Source: Candidatus Omnitrophota bacterium
GTDB taxonomy: Bacteria > Omnitrophota > Gorgyraeia > JACQQV01
NCBI GenBank assembly: GCA_016206785.1
Contig: JACQQV010000025.1
Location: forward strand, 1 to 38,591
DNA: 38,591 nucleotides
Reading direction: 5' to 3'
Shown: positions 1-6,941 of the stretch, one piece after another
Numbering within the stretch: position 1 is the stretch's first letter
Layout: the number at the start of each line of letters is the position of its first letter
Notes under the pieces: model-generated
What the model was told of the DNA's origin: nothing
What the model saw: only the letters and a program-made list of their open reading frames with translations
Database searches by the model: none
Translations under genes and position numbers: made by a program

Positions 1-212
1 ATCCCCAGAATCACCGCCCCCTCTTTCCGAAACGCCTCGACTTCCTTGTGAAACCCGATCACCTCCGTCGGGCAGACAAAGGTAAAGTCTTTGGGATAGA
101 AAAAAAGGACCGTCCACTTCCCTTTGAGATCCTTCAGGGAAACGGTCCGTCTCTTTCCGTTTTCGACCGCCAAAGCGGTGAAGGGCGGTGCAGGGTGGTT
201 GACGCAGAGCAT
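1..212 (-). CDS. AhpC/TSA peroxiredoxin, N-terminal part (cut by window edge)
   Basis: The first 70 residues of a thiol peroxidase of the AhpC/Prx1 type, which reduces hydrogen peroxide and organic peroxides in the cytoplasm. The reading frame starts at the ATG at 212-210 and runs off the left edge. The thioredoxin-like fold entry (KWTVLFFYPKDFTFVCPTE) carries the peroxidatic cysteine at about residue 47 in the family motif FVCPTE. The resolving cysteine would lie outside the window. An extended -10 promoter sits 9 nt before the ATG, so the transcript would have an almost absent leader. It lies just downstream of the htrA-like gene on the same strand but has its own promoter. Family assignment is secure; 2-Cys subclass is inferred from the motif. 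Confidence 0.93.
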   Translation of the reverse strand, partial: MLCVNHPAPPFTALAVENGKRRTVSLKDLKGKWTVLFFYPKDFTFVCPTEVIGFHKEVEAFRKEGAVILG

Positions 213-221
213 GGCGAGACT

Positions 222-230
222 ATTATAGCA
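222..230 (-). promoter_or_regulatory. Extended -10 promoter of the peroxiredoxin gene
   Basis: Minus-strand TGCTATAAT ends 9 nt before the peroxiredoxin ATG. A start point about 7 nt downstream of the -10 leaves a leader of only 2-3 nt. The same TCTGCTATAAT core recurs at several other places in this window. Confidence 0.7.
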
Positions 231-259
231 GACAGGAAGCAAAATTCAGTTTAGTATTC

Positions 260-1303
260 TCAGGGCGCTTCGGTCGGCACCACAGTGAGTTCGATCCGCT
301 TCATACCTCGAATGACAGTGAGTGTTGCCGGCTGGGCAATCGGCCACTCCGCAAGGAAGCGGTGCAGATCATCGATACTCTTCACGCTCTGATGGCTCAT
401 GCTGACGATAAGATCACCTTCCATGAGGCCTGCTTGCTCCGCAGGTCCACCCGGTTCAACAAACAGAACTTCTACGACCTCCTCGCTCGGCAGATTGTAG
501 AATCGCTTGAGAGGCGGATCGACCGAACGCCCGCGGCCCGCGATGCCGAGATACCCCCGTCGCACATGACCGTATCTGAGCAATTGCGGAATCACCCATT
601 TGGCCGTGTTGGCCGGAATCGCAAAGCTGATTCCCTGGGCGCCCAGAATGATCGCTGTGTTGATCCCGATCACCCGTCCTCGCGAATCCACGAGCGGACC
701 GCCTGAGTTACCGGGATTGAGTGGAGCGGTATGCTGTATGATGTTTTCGATGAGACGTCCCTCTTCACTCCGCAGGGCGCGTCCCACCGCGCTCACGACA
801 CCGGTTGAGACGGTCGATTGAAAACCGAGAGGGTTCCCGATCGCGATACCGAGCTGACCCACCCGCAAGGAAGCGGAGTCGCCCAAAGAGGCATACGGAA
901 GTTCCGCACCATGCACGCGGATGACAGCCAGATCTGTCGAAGGATCTGCACCGACCGGTGTCGCGTCGAATCTTCGACCGTCGGTGAGTGTGACGTCCAC
1001 GCGACTTGCGTTGGAGACCACGTGACTGTTGGTCAGGATGTAGCCGTCTGGCGTGATGATGACGCCGGAGCCGGCCCCTTCCCGCTCCCTCCAGTAGCCG
1101 GGTGGCCGTACGCCCACGGTGATACTCACAACCGCCGGCCCGACCGCATCCACCACCTGAATGACCGCCCGCGAATAAGCATCCAATAACTCCGCATCTT
1201 GAGAGTGTGCCGGAGTCGTTTCACGCAGACCACCGGAACTACCGCCGTTTTCGCGACGGCCTCCCGTAATCCATGTTAAAACCCGCTCTATCGAATCATC
1301 CAT
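260..1303 (-). CDS. HtrA/Deg-type trypsin-like serine protease with PDZ domain
   Basis: A 347-residue S1C-family protease that would degrade misfolded proteins. The chymotrypsin-like domain spans about residues 45-240 with the catalytic triad visible as H94 (TNSHVV), D124 (STDLAVI) and S200 (GNSGGPL). One C-terminal PDZ domain covers about 247-345. The N-terminus (MDDSIERVLTWITGG) lacks a hydrophobic signal or anchor, which is unusual because most Deg proteases are exported. The upstream sequence gives no better start: the ATG is preceded by GAGGGAG at a good distance and by a -35/-10 pair overlapping the end of typA. The gene could therefore be a cytoplasmic HtrA. Family confidence is high; location is inference. 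Confidence 0.93.
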   Translation of the reverse strand: MDDSIERVLTWITGGRRENGGSSGGLRETTPAHSQDAELLDAYSRAVIQVVDAVGPAVVSITVGVRPPGYWREREGAGSGVIITPDGYILTNSHVVSNASRVDVTLTDGRRFDATPVGADPSTDLAVIRVHGAELPYASLGDSASLRVGQLGIAIGNPLGFQSTVSTGVVSAVGRALRSEEGRLIENIIQHTAPLNPGNSGGPLVDSRGRVIGINTAIILGAQGISFAIPANTAKWVIPQLLRYGHVRRGYLGIAGRGRSVDPPLKRFYNLPSEEVVEVLFVEPGGPAEQAGLMEGDLIVSMSHQSVKSIDDLHRFLAEWPIAQPATLTVIRGMKRIELTVVPTEAP

Positions 1304-1325
1304 GTCGCTCCCTCATTTTCGCTCT

Positions 1326-1355
1326 ATTCTATGCCTTTCACTCTACCCCTGTCAA
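1326..1355 (-). promoter_or_regulatory. Sigma-70 type promoter of the htrA-like gene
   Basis: Minus strand TTGACA (1350-1355), 18-nt spacer, TAGAAT (1326-1331), then 22 nt to the ATG. It begins directly after the typA stop codon, so the protease gene can be expressed apart from typA. Confidence 0.6.
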
Positions 1356-1359
1356 CGAT

Positions 1360-3174
1360 TCAGCGCTTGGAACGTTTCCTTTGCGTGGGATCGAGGATCT
1401 TTTTCCGAAGCCGGATAGCTTTGGGGGTCACTTCGACCAATTCATCCGCTCCGATATATTCGATAGCCAACTCCAGCGTCATCTCCTTTGGCGGGGTGAG
1501 AATAATCGCAAGGTCGGAAGTGGAGGAGCGGATATTGGTCAGTTTTTTCGTTTTGCAGGGGCTCAGATCAAGGTCTTCCCCCCGCGCACTCTCCCCGATG
1601 ATCATCCCCTGATACACCTCAACTCCCGGGCCGATGAAAAGGGCCCCCCGGGCCTCCGCATTGTTGAGGCCATAGGTGGAAGAGACACCCGATTCGATGG
1701 CAATGAGGGAGCCGCGGGGGGCCGTCGCGAATCGCTCCTCCTCAACCGGTTTATAGGTATCAAAGACATGGTGTGCAACCGCGGTACCGCGCGTTTTTGT
1801 CATGAGGGCCCCTTTGAGACCGATCACGCCGCGTGTTGAAATCTGGTATTCAAGATGAAGTTCCCCCGTCGGGCTCTGCAGCATGTTTTTCAAAATCCCT
1901 TTCCGCTGACCGATCTCTTCAATCACAGTACCCTGGTACTCCTGCGGGACATCCACCATCAGAAATTCAAAAGGTTCCTGCTGGACGCCATCCTTTTCAT
2001 GGAAAATGACTTCGGGCTGGGACACCTGCAGTTCGTATCCTTCGCGCCGCATCGTCTCAATGAGAATGGCCAGATGCAATTCTCCCCGACCGGCCACAAG
2101 GAAGGTATCGGGGCTCTCCGTCTCGGTCACCCGGAGCGACACATTCGTTTCAAGCTCCTTGAAAAGCCGTTCCCGAAGGGCGCGGGAGGTGACAAATTTT
2201 CCTTCACGCCCTGCAAAAGGGCTTGTATTGACCGCAAAAGTCATCTGCACCGTCGGTTCGTCGATCACGGGAGGTGTCAAGGGTCTTGGGTCGTTCGGAT
2301 CCGTGATCGTATCGCCGATCCCGATATGCTCAAATCCTGCGACAGCGACAATCTCGCCCGCCTCGGCCCGCTCCACCTCCACACGCTCAAGGCCTTCATA
2401 ACTTAAGAGACCTGTAATTTTGGAAATGGCTTCACTTTTATCTTTTCGGACTAAGAGTGCAGTATCTCCTTTTTGGATAAAACCCCCTGTAATTTTTCCG
2501 ATCCCCATCGTCCCCTTGTAAAAATCGCCGAGGAGGGCGAGAATCAGGAGTTGAAGTGGTTCATCTTCTCTTACGTCGGGGGGAGGAATTTTTTCAAGAA
2601 TCGTATCGAGAAGGGGAAAGATATCGTTTGAATGTTTCTTAAGATCGAGTGTCGCAATTCCCTTCACGGCATCCGTATAGACGACCGGAAAATCGAGCTG
2701 CCTGTCATCGGCATTCAGTTCGCCGAAAAGGTCAAAGGTGCGGTTCACGACGTCCTCCGGTTCAACATTCGGAAGATCGATCTTATTGATGACGACGACA
2801 ACTTTAAGTCCGAGTTCAAGCGCTTTCCTTAAGACAAAACGGGTTTGAGGCATCGGGCCGTCTTTCGCATCCACAAGGAGGAGGACCCCGTCGACCATCC
2901 GAAGTGTCCTCTCCACCTCCCCGCCGAAATCGGCATGACCTGGTGTGTCGACGATGTTGATTTTGATTCCCCCATAGAGGACGCTTGCATTTTTGGCACG
3001 GATGGTAATCCCCCGTTCGCGTTCCAGGTCGAGGCTGTCCATAATCCGTTCGCCCATCTCCTCGATATTCCGGTGGACGCGGGTCTGCCGGAGGATCGCA
3101 TCCACAAGGGTCGTCTTTCCATGATCCACATGAGCGATGATTGCGATGTTTCGGATCGATTTTTGCTGGGTCAT
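1360..3174 (-). CDS. typA: Ribosome-associated GTPase TypA/BipA
   Basis: A 604-residue translational GTPase that acts on the 70S ribosome during assembly and stress. The G1 motif is AHVDHGKTT at residues 14-22, followed by the switch region with RGITI, DTPGHADF (G3) and NKIDLPN (G4); domain 2, the EF-G-like domains and the TypA-specific C-terminus follow, and the total length matches the family. The open frame extends 45 codons further upstream into the helicase gene, but those codons overlap the His-rich helicase tail; I take the ATG at 3174, which gives the family-typical start MTQQKSIRNIAIIAHVDHG. It lies 17 nt after the helicase stop and is probably co-transcribed with it from the promoter before the helicase gene. 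Confidence 0.97.
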   Translation of the reverse strand: MTQQKSIRNIAIIAHVDHGKTTLVDAILRQTRVHRNIEEMGERIMDSLDLERERGITIRAKNASVLYGGIKINIVDTPGHADFGGEVERTLRMVDGVLLLVDAKDGPMPQTRFVLRKALELGLKVVVVINKIDLPNVEPEDVVNRTFDLFGELNADDRQLDFPVVYTDAVKGIATLDLKKHSNDIFPLLDTILEKIPPPDVREDEPLQLLILALLGDFYKGTMGIGKITGGFIQKGDTALLVRKDKSEAISKITGLLSYEGLERVEVERAEAGEIVAVAGFEHIGIGDTITDPNDPRPLTPPVIDEPTVQMTFAVNTSPFAGREGKFVTSRALRERLFKELETNVSLRVTETESPDTFLVAGRGELHLAILIETMRREGYELQVSQPEVIFHEKDGVQQEPFEFLMVDVPQEYQGTVIEEIGQRKGILKNMLQSPTGELHLEYQISTRGVIGLKGALMTKTRGTAVAHHVFDTYKPVEEERFATAPRGSLIAIESGVSSTYGLNNAEARGALFIGPGVEVYQGMIIGESARGEDLDLSPCKTKKLTNIRSSTSDLAIILTPPKEMTLELAIEYIGADELVEVTPKAIRLRKKILDPTQRKRSKR

Positions 3175-3193
3175 GACAGGGCTCGATTCTCGA

Positions 3194-4441
3194 TTAACGG
3201 TGGCGCTGGTGACTGTATGGACTGTGGCGATGGGAACCATGGCGGGGACGCTCGCCATGGTGTGCATGGGGACCGTGCGATGCGGGTGAACGTGATTTTT
3301 TGTAATCAAAATTGGGGAGTGTTACACGGGGAAGGGTCCGATTGAGCCTTTTTTCAATCTCTCTCACGAAGGATTCTTCCTCCCGATCCACCAGAGTGAA
3401 TGCATCGCCGGTCGCCTCCGCCCGGGCGGTACGGCCGATCCGATGAATGTACTCGTCGGCGGTGCGAGGAACGTCAAAATTCACGACATGGCTGATGTCT
3501 TCGATATCGATGCCGCGCGCCGCGATATCGGTGGCCACCATCACCTGGTTTCGGCCCCGGCGAAACTGTTCGAGGGCATGGAGCCTCTGACTTTGACTCC
3601 GGTTCCCATGAAGGATCGAGACCTTAAGACCACGCCTCTCCAGACTCTGTGACAAGCGGTCGGCGAAATGTTTTGTTCGCGTAAAAACGAGAACAGAGGT
3701 CATCTCCTGCCCGCGGAGGAGTTCAACGAGAAGTTCGGTCTTCAGGTGGCGCGGCACCGGATAGACCGCGTGACGGATCCCGACGGCCGGTGCCGAACGG
3801 TGGCCGATCTGGATCGTCACAGGGTGATGGAGAATCTGGTGGATAAGGGCGGAAATATCGGGGGAAATCGTCGCGGAAAACACAAGATTCTGCCGTTTCG
3901 GGGGAAGGACGCGGAGTATCTTCTGGACATCCGGCTGAAATCCCATGTCGAGCATCCTGTCCACTTCATCCAAGACAAAGGTCTCAAGATCGGCGAAATT
4001 GATCCGGCCGGAATAGATATGATCCAGGAGTCTTCCGGGTGTCGCTGAAATGATATCGACCCCCTGTGAAAGGGCCCGGATCTGCGGCTCCATCGGTACA
4101 CCGCCGAAGATGGCGGTCCCCTTCAGATGAACGTGGCGCGAGAGCGCCCGAAGGTGTTCCATCGACTGTAGCGCCAGTTCACGGGTCGGTGCGACAATGA
4201 GTACGCGCACATGCTTGCGGGGTTTCTCCCCAAGGAGCCTGTGGAGGATCGGCAGCACAAACGCTGCGGTCTTCCCCGTGCCCGTCTGCGCGCATCCGAT
4301 GACGTCGCGCCCTTCAAGAATTGCGGGAATAGCCTCCGCCTGGATAGGGGTCGGCCGGAGATATCCCAGGTCATGAATCCCTTTCAGGAGACTCGGGTGG
4401 AGAGCGAGTGATTCAAATGTAGGGAGTTTATCCGACGTCAT
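3194..4441 (-). CDS. DEAD-box ATP-dependent RNA helicase, RhlE-like
   Basis: A 415-residue RNA helicase that remodels RNA structure, for example in ribosome assembly or mRNA decay. The Q motif (PTPIQAEAIP), motif I (AQTGTGKT), Ia (PTREL), motif II written DEVD rather than DEAD, SAT (motif III), ATDIAARGID (motif V) and HRIGRTAR (motif VI) are all present. The C-terminal tail after about residue 385 is rich in His, Arg and Ser and is probably a disordered RNA-binding tail. The ATG lies only 6 nt after the -10 element, so translation is likely leaderless. It heads a two-gene unit with typA. Confidence 0.95.
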   Translation of the reverse strand: MTSDKLPTFESLALHPSLLKGIHDLGYLRPTPIQAEAIPAILEGRDVIGCAQTGTGKTAAFVLPILHRLLGEKPRKHVRVLIVAPTRELALQSMEHLRALSRHVHLKGTAIFGGVPMEPQIRALSQGVDIISATPGRLLDHIYSGRINFADLETFVLDEVDRMLDMGFQPDVQKILRVLPPKRQNLVFSATISPDISALIHQILHHPVTIQIGHRSAPAVGIRHAVYPVPRHLKTELLVELLRGQEMTSVLVFTRTKHFADRLSQSLERRGLKVSILHGNRSQSQRLHALEQFRRGRNQVMVATDIAARGIDIEDISHVVNFDVPRTADEYIHRIGRTARAEATGDAFTLVDREEESFVREIEKRLNRTLPRVTLPNFDYKKSRSPASHGPHAHHGERPRHGSHRHSPYSHQRHR

Positions 4442-4447
4442 GAGGGT

Positions 4448-4456
4448 ATTATAGCA
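4448..4456 (-). promoter_or_regulatory. Extended -10 promoter of helicase-typA; leaderless start
   Basis: Minus strand TGCTATAAT with 6 nt to the ATG. The 20-odd bases around it match, with a single mismatch, the -10 region of the repeat at 6619-6683, which shows the same promoter module was copied or conserved. Confidence 0.65.
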
Positions 4457-4515
4457 GAACTGGAGAGGGTGTCATAGAATATTACGTGGTGGGGAAAGGG
4501 GGTTCGGTGGGTGGA

Positions 4516-4848
4516 TCAATACGTTTTACGGGCGGCGTAGGTAAAAGAGAGGAAGTATTTTTTCCAGGACTCCTCGGTGGAGCGATACTCGTTCGTTCCG
4601 GCAAAGTAATCGACAAGGGTTTCCCTCACGCGGGCCACCTCCTTTAGGCGCGGGAGCCCCTTGACGCTGTTCAATGTCAGATCCAACAGCTCAAGGGCGC
4701 GTTCGGCGGCCTGCCGGGAATAGGTCGCGTTCTTCTTGGCTCGCCAATTGAGGGCTCGTTCCACTTCGCTTCCGATATGGGCCATCTGTTCACAGAAGCT
4801 CAGCCGATTCCAGCGTCCTTCCGCAAGACTTTGATGTTGATACGTCAT
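4516..4848 (-). CDS. Small helical protein of unknown function, partner of DUF5674
   Basis: A 110-residue soluble protein with no signal or membrane segment and predicted mostly helical content. The core RLSFCEQMAHIGSEVERA followed by a segment like AAERALELLDLTL and a Tyr/Trp-rich end recalls a widespread uncharacterised family of four-helix proteins; I know no function for it. Its ATG overlaps the stop of the upstream DUF5674 gene by 4 nt (ATGA), so the two are translationally coupled. Two small coupled genes under a switch-like leader in an accessory region would fit a toxin-antitoxin or stress module, but nothing in the sequence proves that. Confidence 0.8.
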   Translation of the reverse strand: MTYQHQSLAEGRWNRLSFCEQMAHIGSEVERALNWRAKKNATYSRQAAERALELLDLTLNSVKGLPRLKEVARVRETLVDYFAGTNEYRSTEESWKKYFLSFTYAARKTY

Positions 4849-5186
4849 CGGATAATCCTCTTTGCAACAATCAAGATGATCCTCTGGCGCATTTCCTCAT
4901 TTTCCACGCCGCGGCTGCTATTCCCCTGAGACGGACGCATGTTAATCATGGAATCGAATTCAATGAAGTCATCCCCCTGCATCTCCGGATAAAGGTTGAT
5001 TCCCCAGAGACTCTTTTGTTCCGAGCCATCCTCGAGAAGGAGCGCCTCCAGATCAGAATGGAGTTCGGCGTCCACCGCAAGAAGTTCCCGGTCGACATCG
5101 ACAACCGCTTTCACCAGATTTCCGAACCGGTCGGCGGCCATCTGTCTCAGTTCGTTGAGCGTCACTTTTTCCGCAATGATTTTCAC
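4845..5186 (-). CDS. DUF5674 family protein
   Basis: A 113-residue protein matching the DUF5674 pattern as I know it: NELRQMAADRFGNLVKAVVD, then VDRELLAVDAELHSDLEALL, GSEQKSLWGINLYPE, and the conserved FDSMINMRPSQGNSSRGV. The function of the family is not known to me. It starts with GTG at 5186, placed inside the 3' arm of a 14-bp inverted repeat that could mask the start codon (see the leader). AGGAG lies 12 nt upstream of the GTG, on the far side. It is followed with a 4-nt overlap by the helical protein gene. Confidence 0.85.
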   Translation of the reverse strand: MKIIAEKVTLNELRQMAADRFGNLVKAVVDVDRELLAVDAELHSDLEALLLEDGSEQKSLWGINLYPEMQGDDFIEFDSMINMRPSQGNSSRGVENEEMRQRIILIVAKRIIR

Positions 5187-5258
5187 CCCGTTAGAAACTC
5201 CTATTTTTACCTGCCCCGTGACGAAACGATTTATCGTTTCTAACGGGGTTCATCGGGG
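5184..5258 (-). promoter_or_regulatory. Leader with two mutually exclusive hairpins before DUF5674
   Basis: On the minus strand the leader can form either hairpin 1 (CCCCGT with ACGGGG, plus GAAACGAT with ATCGTTTC) or hairpin 2, in which ACCCCGTTAGAAAC (plus coordinates 5236-5249) pairs with GTTTCTAACGGGGT (5185-5198) over 14 perfect base pairs. Both use the same 5' arm, so only one can exist at a time. Hairpin 2 buries the GTG start codon; hairpin 1 leaves it and the AGGAG free. Confidence 0.6.
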
Positions 5259-5260
5259 TT

Positions 5261-5269
5261 ATTATACCA
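5261..5269 (-). promoter_or_regulatory. Extended -10 promoter of the DUF5674 pair
   Basis: Minus strand TGGTATAAT, placing the start point at about 5254 and giving a leader of about 65-70 nt that contains the two alternative hairpins. Confidence 0.6.
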
Positions 5270-5286
5270 GAATGGCGAATGAATCC

Positions 5287-5679
5287 TCAAACAGGATCTG
5301 GATCACTGAGAGCGGCGCATAGGAGGGTGAGTACCAAGTACTGCCAATTGGCAATCACATCGGGTTTCATCAGGATGGTTTGGCCGAGGGTCAGCAGAAA
5401 CATGAGTAGTGAAGTGAGCGTCCACACTTTGCGTGCTTTTTTGCCGGAGAGAATGAGTACAGCCAAAACCGGTTCCGCGATCATGATGAGCCAAGCGAGC
5501 AGAACGTTCAACACGTGTGGCGACCAGGTTTTATCAAAGTCAGCAGTAATATAGCCAACAAACGTGTGAGGCCCCATGAAGATCCATTTCGAAAGACCCA
5601 CGTATAAAAGCCACGCCCCAAAAAAGAGCCGCATCCCGCATAGAAAGAATCTACGCGTGTCGTCATTGAAACATTTCAT
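5287..5679 (-). CDS. DoxX-like small integral membrane protein
   Basis: A 130-residue inner-membrane protein with four hydrophobic segments at about residues 12-34, 55-78, 84-102 and 106-125. The first helix contains RLFFGAWLLYVGLSKW, and the layout with the short loop after it resembles the DoxX/DoxD family, whose members are often redox or quinone related; no catalytic residue is obvious. SD sequence GGAGGAA is well placed before the ATG. It starts 20 nt after the stop of the arginine-repeat secreted protein and is probably in the same transcript. Confidence 0.7.
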   Translation of the reverse strand: MKCFNDDTRRFFLCGMRLFFGAWLLYVGLSKWIFMGPHTFVGYITADFDKTWSPHVLNVLLAWLIMIAEPVLAVLILSGKKARKVWTLTSLLMFLLTLGQTILMKPDVIANWQYLVLTLLCAALSDPDPV

Positions 5680-5699
5680 CTTAAAGGTTCCTCCTTCCC

Positions 5700-5996
5700 C
5701 TATTTTCTATCGCCAGACTCTGTTCTTCGAGATGCGTCTAAGCCGTCTCTACGACCTTTGGATTCTTTTCTTCTATCTCGGAAAAAGAATCTGCGGTCCC
5801 AAAAGCCTAGCCGACGATCTTCAAAAGAGGCCCTACGATCTTTAAAGCGCTCCCTTCGATCCACCTCTTCCTCTTTGGTGGGACTGACGTCTTCTGCTTT
5901 TACCAGCCCTGCAAACGGTTCCGAGCCGATGACCATGAGTCCCAGAAGAAACCCGACACCCCATTTTCTCAAGAGCTGTTTCATGTCTTTGCGCAT
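5700..5996 (-). CDS. Secreted small protein with arginine heptad repeats
   Basis: A 98-residue protein of no family I recognise. A signal-peptide-like start (KQLLRKWGVGFLLGLMVIG, cleavage probably near KAED at about residue 35) is followed by a mature part in which Arg-Arg pairs occur at residues 47-48, 54-55, 61-62, 68-69, 75-76 and 82-83, an exact 7-residue period, then 90-91. Asp usually precedes each pair and aromatic residues fill the middle of the repeats (RRASFED, RRLGFWD, RRFFFRD). In a helix this puts all arginines on one face. The start could be residue 1 or the Met at residue 5. It precedes the DoxX-like gene. Confidence 0.75.
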   Translation of the reverse strand: MRKDMKQLLRKWGVGFLLGLMVIGSEPFAGLVKAEDVSPTKEEEVDRRERFKDRRASFEDRRLGFWDRRFFFRDRRKESKGRRDGLDASRRTESGDRK

Positions 5997-6004
5997 TACG
6001 TATC

Positions 6005-6019
6005 GCGTCCCCGGAATTC
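6005..6019. repeat. Repeat fragment, copy 1 (GCGTCCCCGGAATTC)
   Basis: The 15-bp sequence recurs exactly at 6328-6342. It resembles the ends of small REP-type elements mobilised by Y1 (IS200-like) transposases; that link is from memory of such sequences and not shown here. Confidence 0.5.
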
Positions 6020-6045
6020 TTCACGTAAGGACAAAAGGCGGGTTT

Positions 6046-6054
6046 ATTATAGCA
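6046..6054 (-). promoter_or_regulatory. Extended -10-like promoter before the arginine-repeat gene
   Basis: Minus strand TGCTATAAT about 50 nt upstream of the ATG at 5996. It also supplies the stop codon of the DUF488 remnant. Confidence 0.5.
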
Positions 6055-6301
6055 AAGGAGGGTGGGAAAAGAAATCAAGCTGTTTTGGGTCTTTGGGGTA
6101 AGTAAGTTGGCCATCATGGAGTTTGGCGAAAGGGGTCAAGGTATGGGGTTGGCGCTTTTGAGGGGTCATGAGGTGTTCGACAAGGATACCGCGGGCGGTG
6201 AGACTGTCCGCGACGAGTGAACGGTGGCACTTCCAGGGAAGCGCTTCGGCGCACATGATCGCGGTCGGTTTGTCTTTGCTTACAAAAAATCTGAGGACAC
6301 A
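6047..6301 (-). pseudogene. C-terminal remnant of a DUF488 family gene
   Basis: The reading frame gives a typical DUF488 C-terminus: SKDKPTAIMCAEALPWKCHR, then SLVADSLTARGI, and HTLTPFAKLHDGQLTYP. Intact members are about 120-180 residues; here only about 84 codons remain and the frame meets a TAG inside an inverted repeat at 6295-6333, so the N-terminal half and its start codon are lost. An internal Met could start a 69-residue product, but it would lack the N-terminal half of the domain. I read it as a gene truncated by the inserted repeat. Confidence 0.75.
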
Positions 6302-6342
6302 CTACTTATCTTGGTGAATTAAGTAGTGCGTCCCCGGAATTC
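6295..6342. repeat. Inverted repeat plus repeat fragment, copy 2
   Basis: GGACACACTACTTA (6295-6308) and TAAGTAGTGCGTCC (6320-6333) are inverted with 13 of 14 positions matching, followed by the GCGTCCCCGGAATTC fragment shared with 6005-6019. The element sits exactly where the DUF488 gene is broken and ends just before the stop of the zinc-ribbon gene. Confidence 0.6.
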
Positions 6343-6349
6343 ACGGAAT

Positions 6350-6511
6350 TCAGCGGCCTTGATCCTTCCGCTTCGAAAAACACTCCTTGCAGTAAACCGG
6401 GCGATCTCCACTCGGCTTGAAAGGCACTTCACACTCCTTGCCGCAGTCCGCACAGGTCGCCTTGTGCATTTCCCTCGGTCCACCGAATCCACCTCCTGGT
6501 TGAAACCCCAT
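6350..6511 (-). CDS. CxxC-x17-CxxC zinc ribbon protein
   Basis: A 53-residue protein with a glycine-rich start (MGFQPGGGFGGPREMHKA) and one complete zinc ribbon: CADC, 17 residues, CKEC. This matches the CxxC-x17-CxxC domain family, presumed to bind nucleic acid or protein through one zinc ion; its role is not known. SD AGGAGG lies 4 nt before the ATG. A TATAAT with a 9-bp inverted repeat upstream is its probable promoter and control site. Confidence 0.85.
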   Translation of the reverse strand: MGFQPGGGFGGPREMHKATCADCGKECEVPFKPSGDRPVYCKECFSKRKDQGR

Positions 6512-6556
6512 GGTTCCTCCTTTTGGTTACTCCGACCGGTTAAGGCTCTTCTACAG

Positions 6557-6592
6557 ATTATAAAGATAGAAGATGGGGAACGGTTCTATCTT
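6557..6592 (-). promoter_or_regulatory. Promoter and possible operator of the zinc ribbon gene
   Basis: Minus strand TATAAT at 6557-6562. Directly upstream, AAGATAGAA (6563-6571) and TTCTATCTT (6584-6592) form a perfect 9-bp inverted repeat with a 12-nt spacer, covering the spacer and -35 area. Confidence 0.45.
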
Positions 6593-6618
6593 ACCATAAA
6601 TCGTCCCCTCTTGAAACT

Positions 6619-6683
6619 GGTTCCCCTTTTTAGAGGTATATAGAACGTTTCTGTCCTCAGGGGAAGCTGAGGGTATTATAGCA
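6619..6683 (-). repeat. Structured tRNA-like repeat, copy A
   Basis: Minus strand: TGCTATAAT promoter core, 7 nt, then CTTCCCC ... AAACGTTC ... GGGGAACCA. It lies just 3' of brnA. Compare copies B and C. The short stem after CCCC reads GAG with CTC here, GGA with TCC in B, AGA with TCT in C, so the pairing is kept while the bases change. Confidence 0.7.
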
Positions 6684-6701
6684 AAACTGGAGGAATCGGC
6701 G

Positions 6702-6941
6702 TTACTTTACTGCTGAATATTGGGTAGCGTATCGGTCCACCAGTTCGCGTATCATCTTCTGATATTTTGTGTGACTCCGTTCCGCCGCCTTTTTGAAGAA
6801 ATCTACGCTTGATTTCTTTAGCGAAATTGTCACCTTGATTTTCTCTTCCGGAAGCACCAACTCACTGGGCGGAGGAAGAAAATCTTTAATTCTGCTTAGC
6901 TTCCCAATAGGCATATATCGATCAATCATCCTTTTTTTCAT
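6702..6941 (-). CDS. brnA: BrnA-type antitoxin
   Basis: A 79-residue antitoxin that would neutralise BrnT and bind its own promoter. The C-terminal half (KVTISLKKSSVDFFKKAAER and HTKYQKMIRELVDRYATQY) has the ribbon-helix-helix layout of the BrnA/DUF4415 family. I start at the ATG at 6941, preceded by GGGAGAGG, rather than at the longer open frame that lies inside brnT. It overlaps the end of brnT by 20 nt, the usual toxin-first order of this module. The tRNA-like repeat copy A follows directly. Confidence 0.82.
   Translation of the reverse strand: MKKRMIDRYMPIGKLSRIKDFLPPPSELVLPEEKIKVTISLKKSSVDFFKKAAERSHTKYQKMIRELVDRYATQYSAVK

Noticed and set aside
3175-3309. Longer N-terminus of typA from the open frame upstream
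   Set aside because: The added 45 residues are low complexity, overlap the helicase tail in another frame and are absent from the family; the ATG at 3174 gives the normal start.
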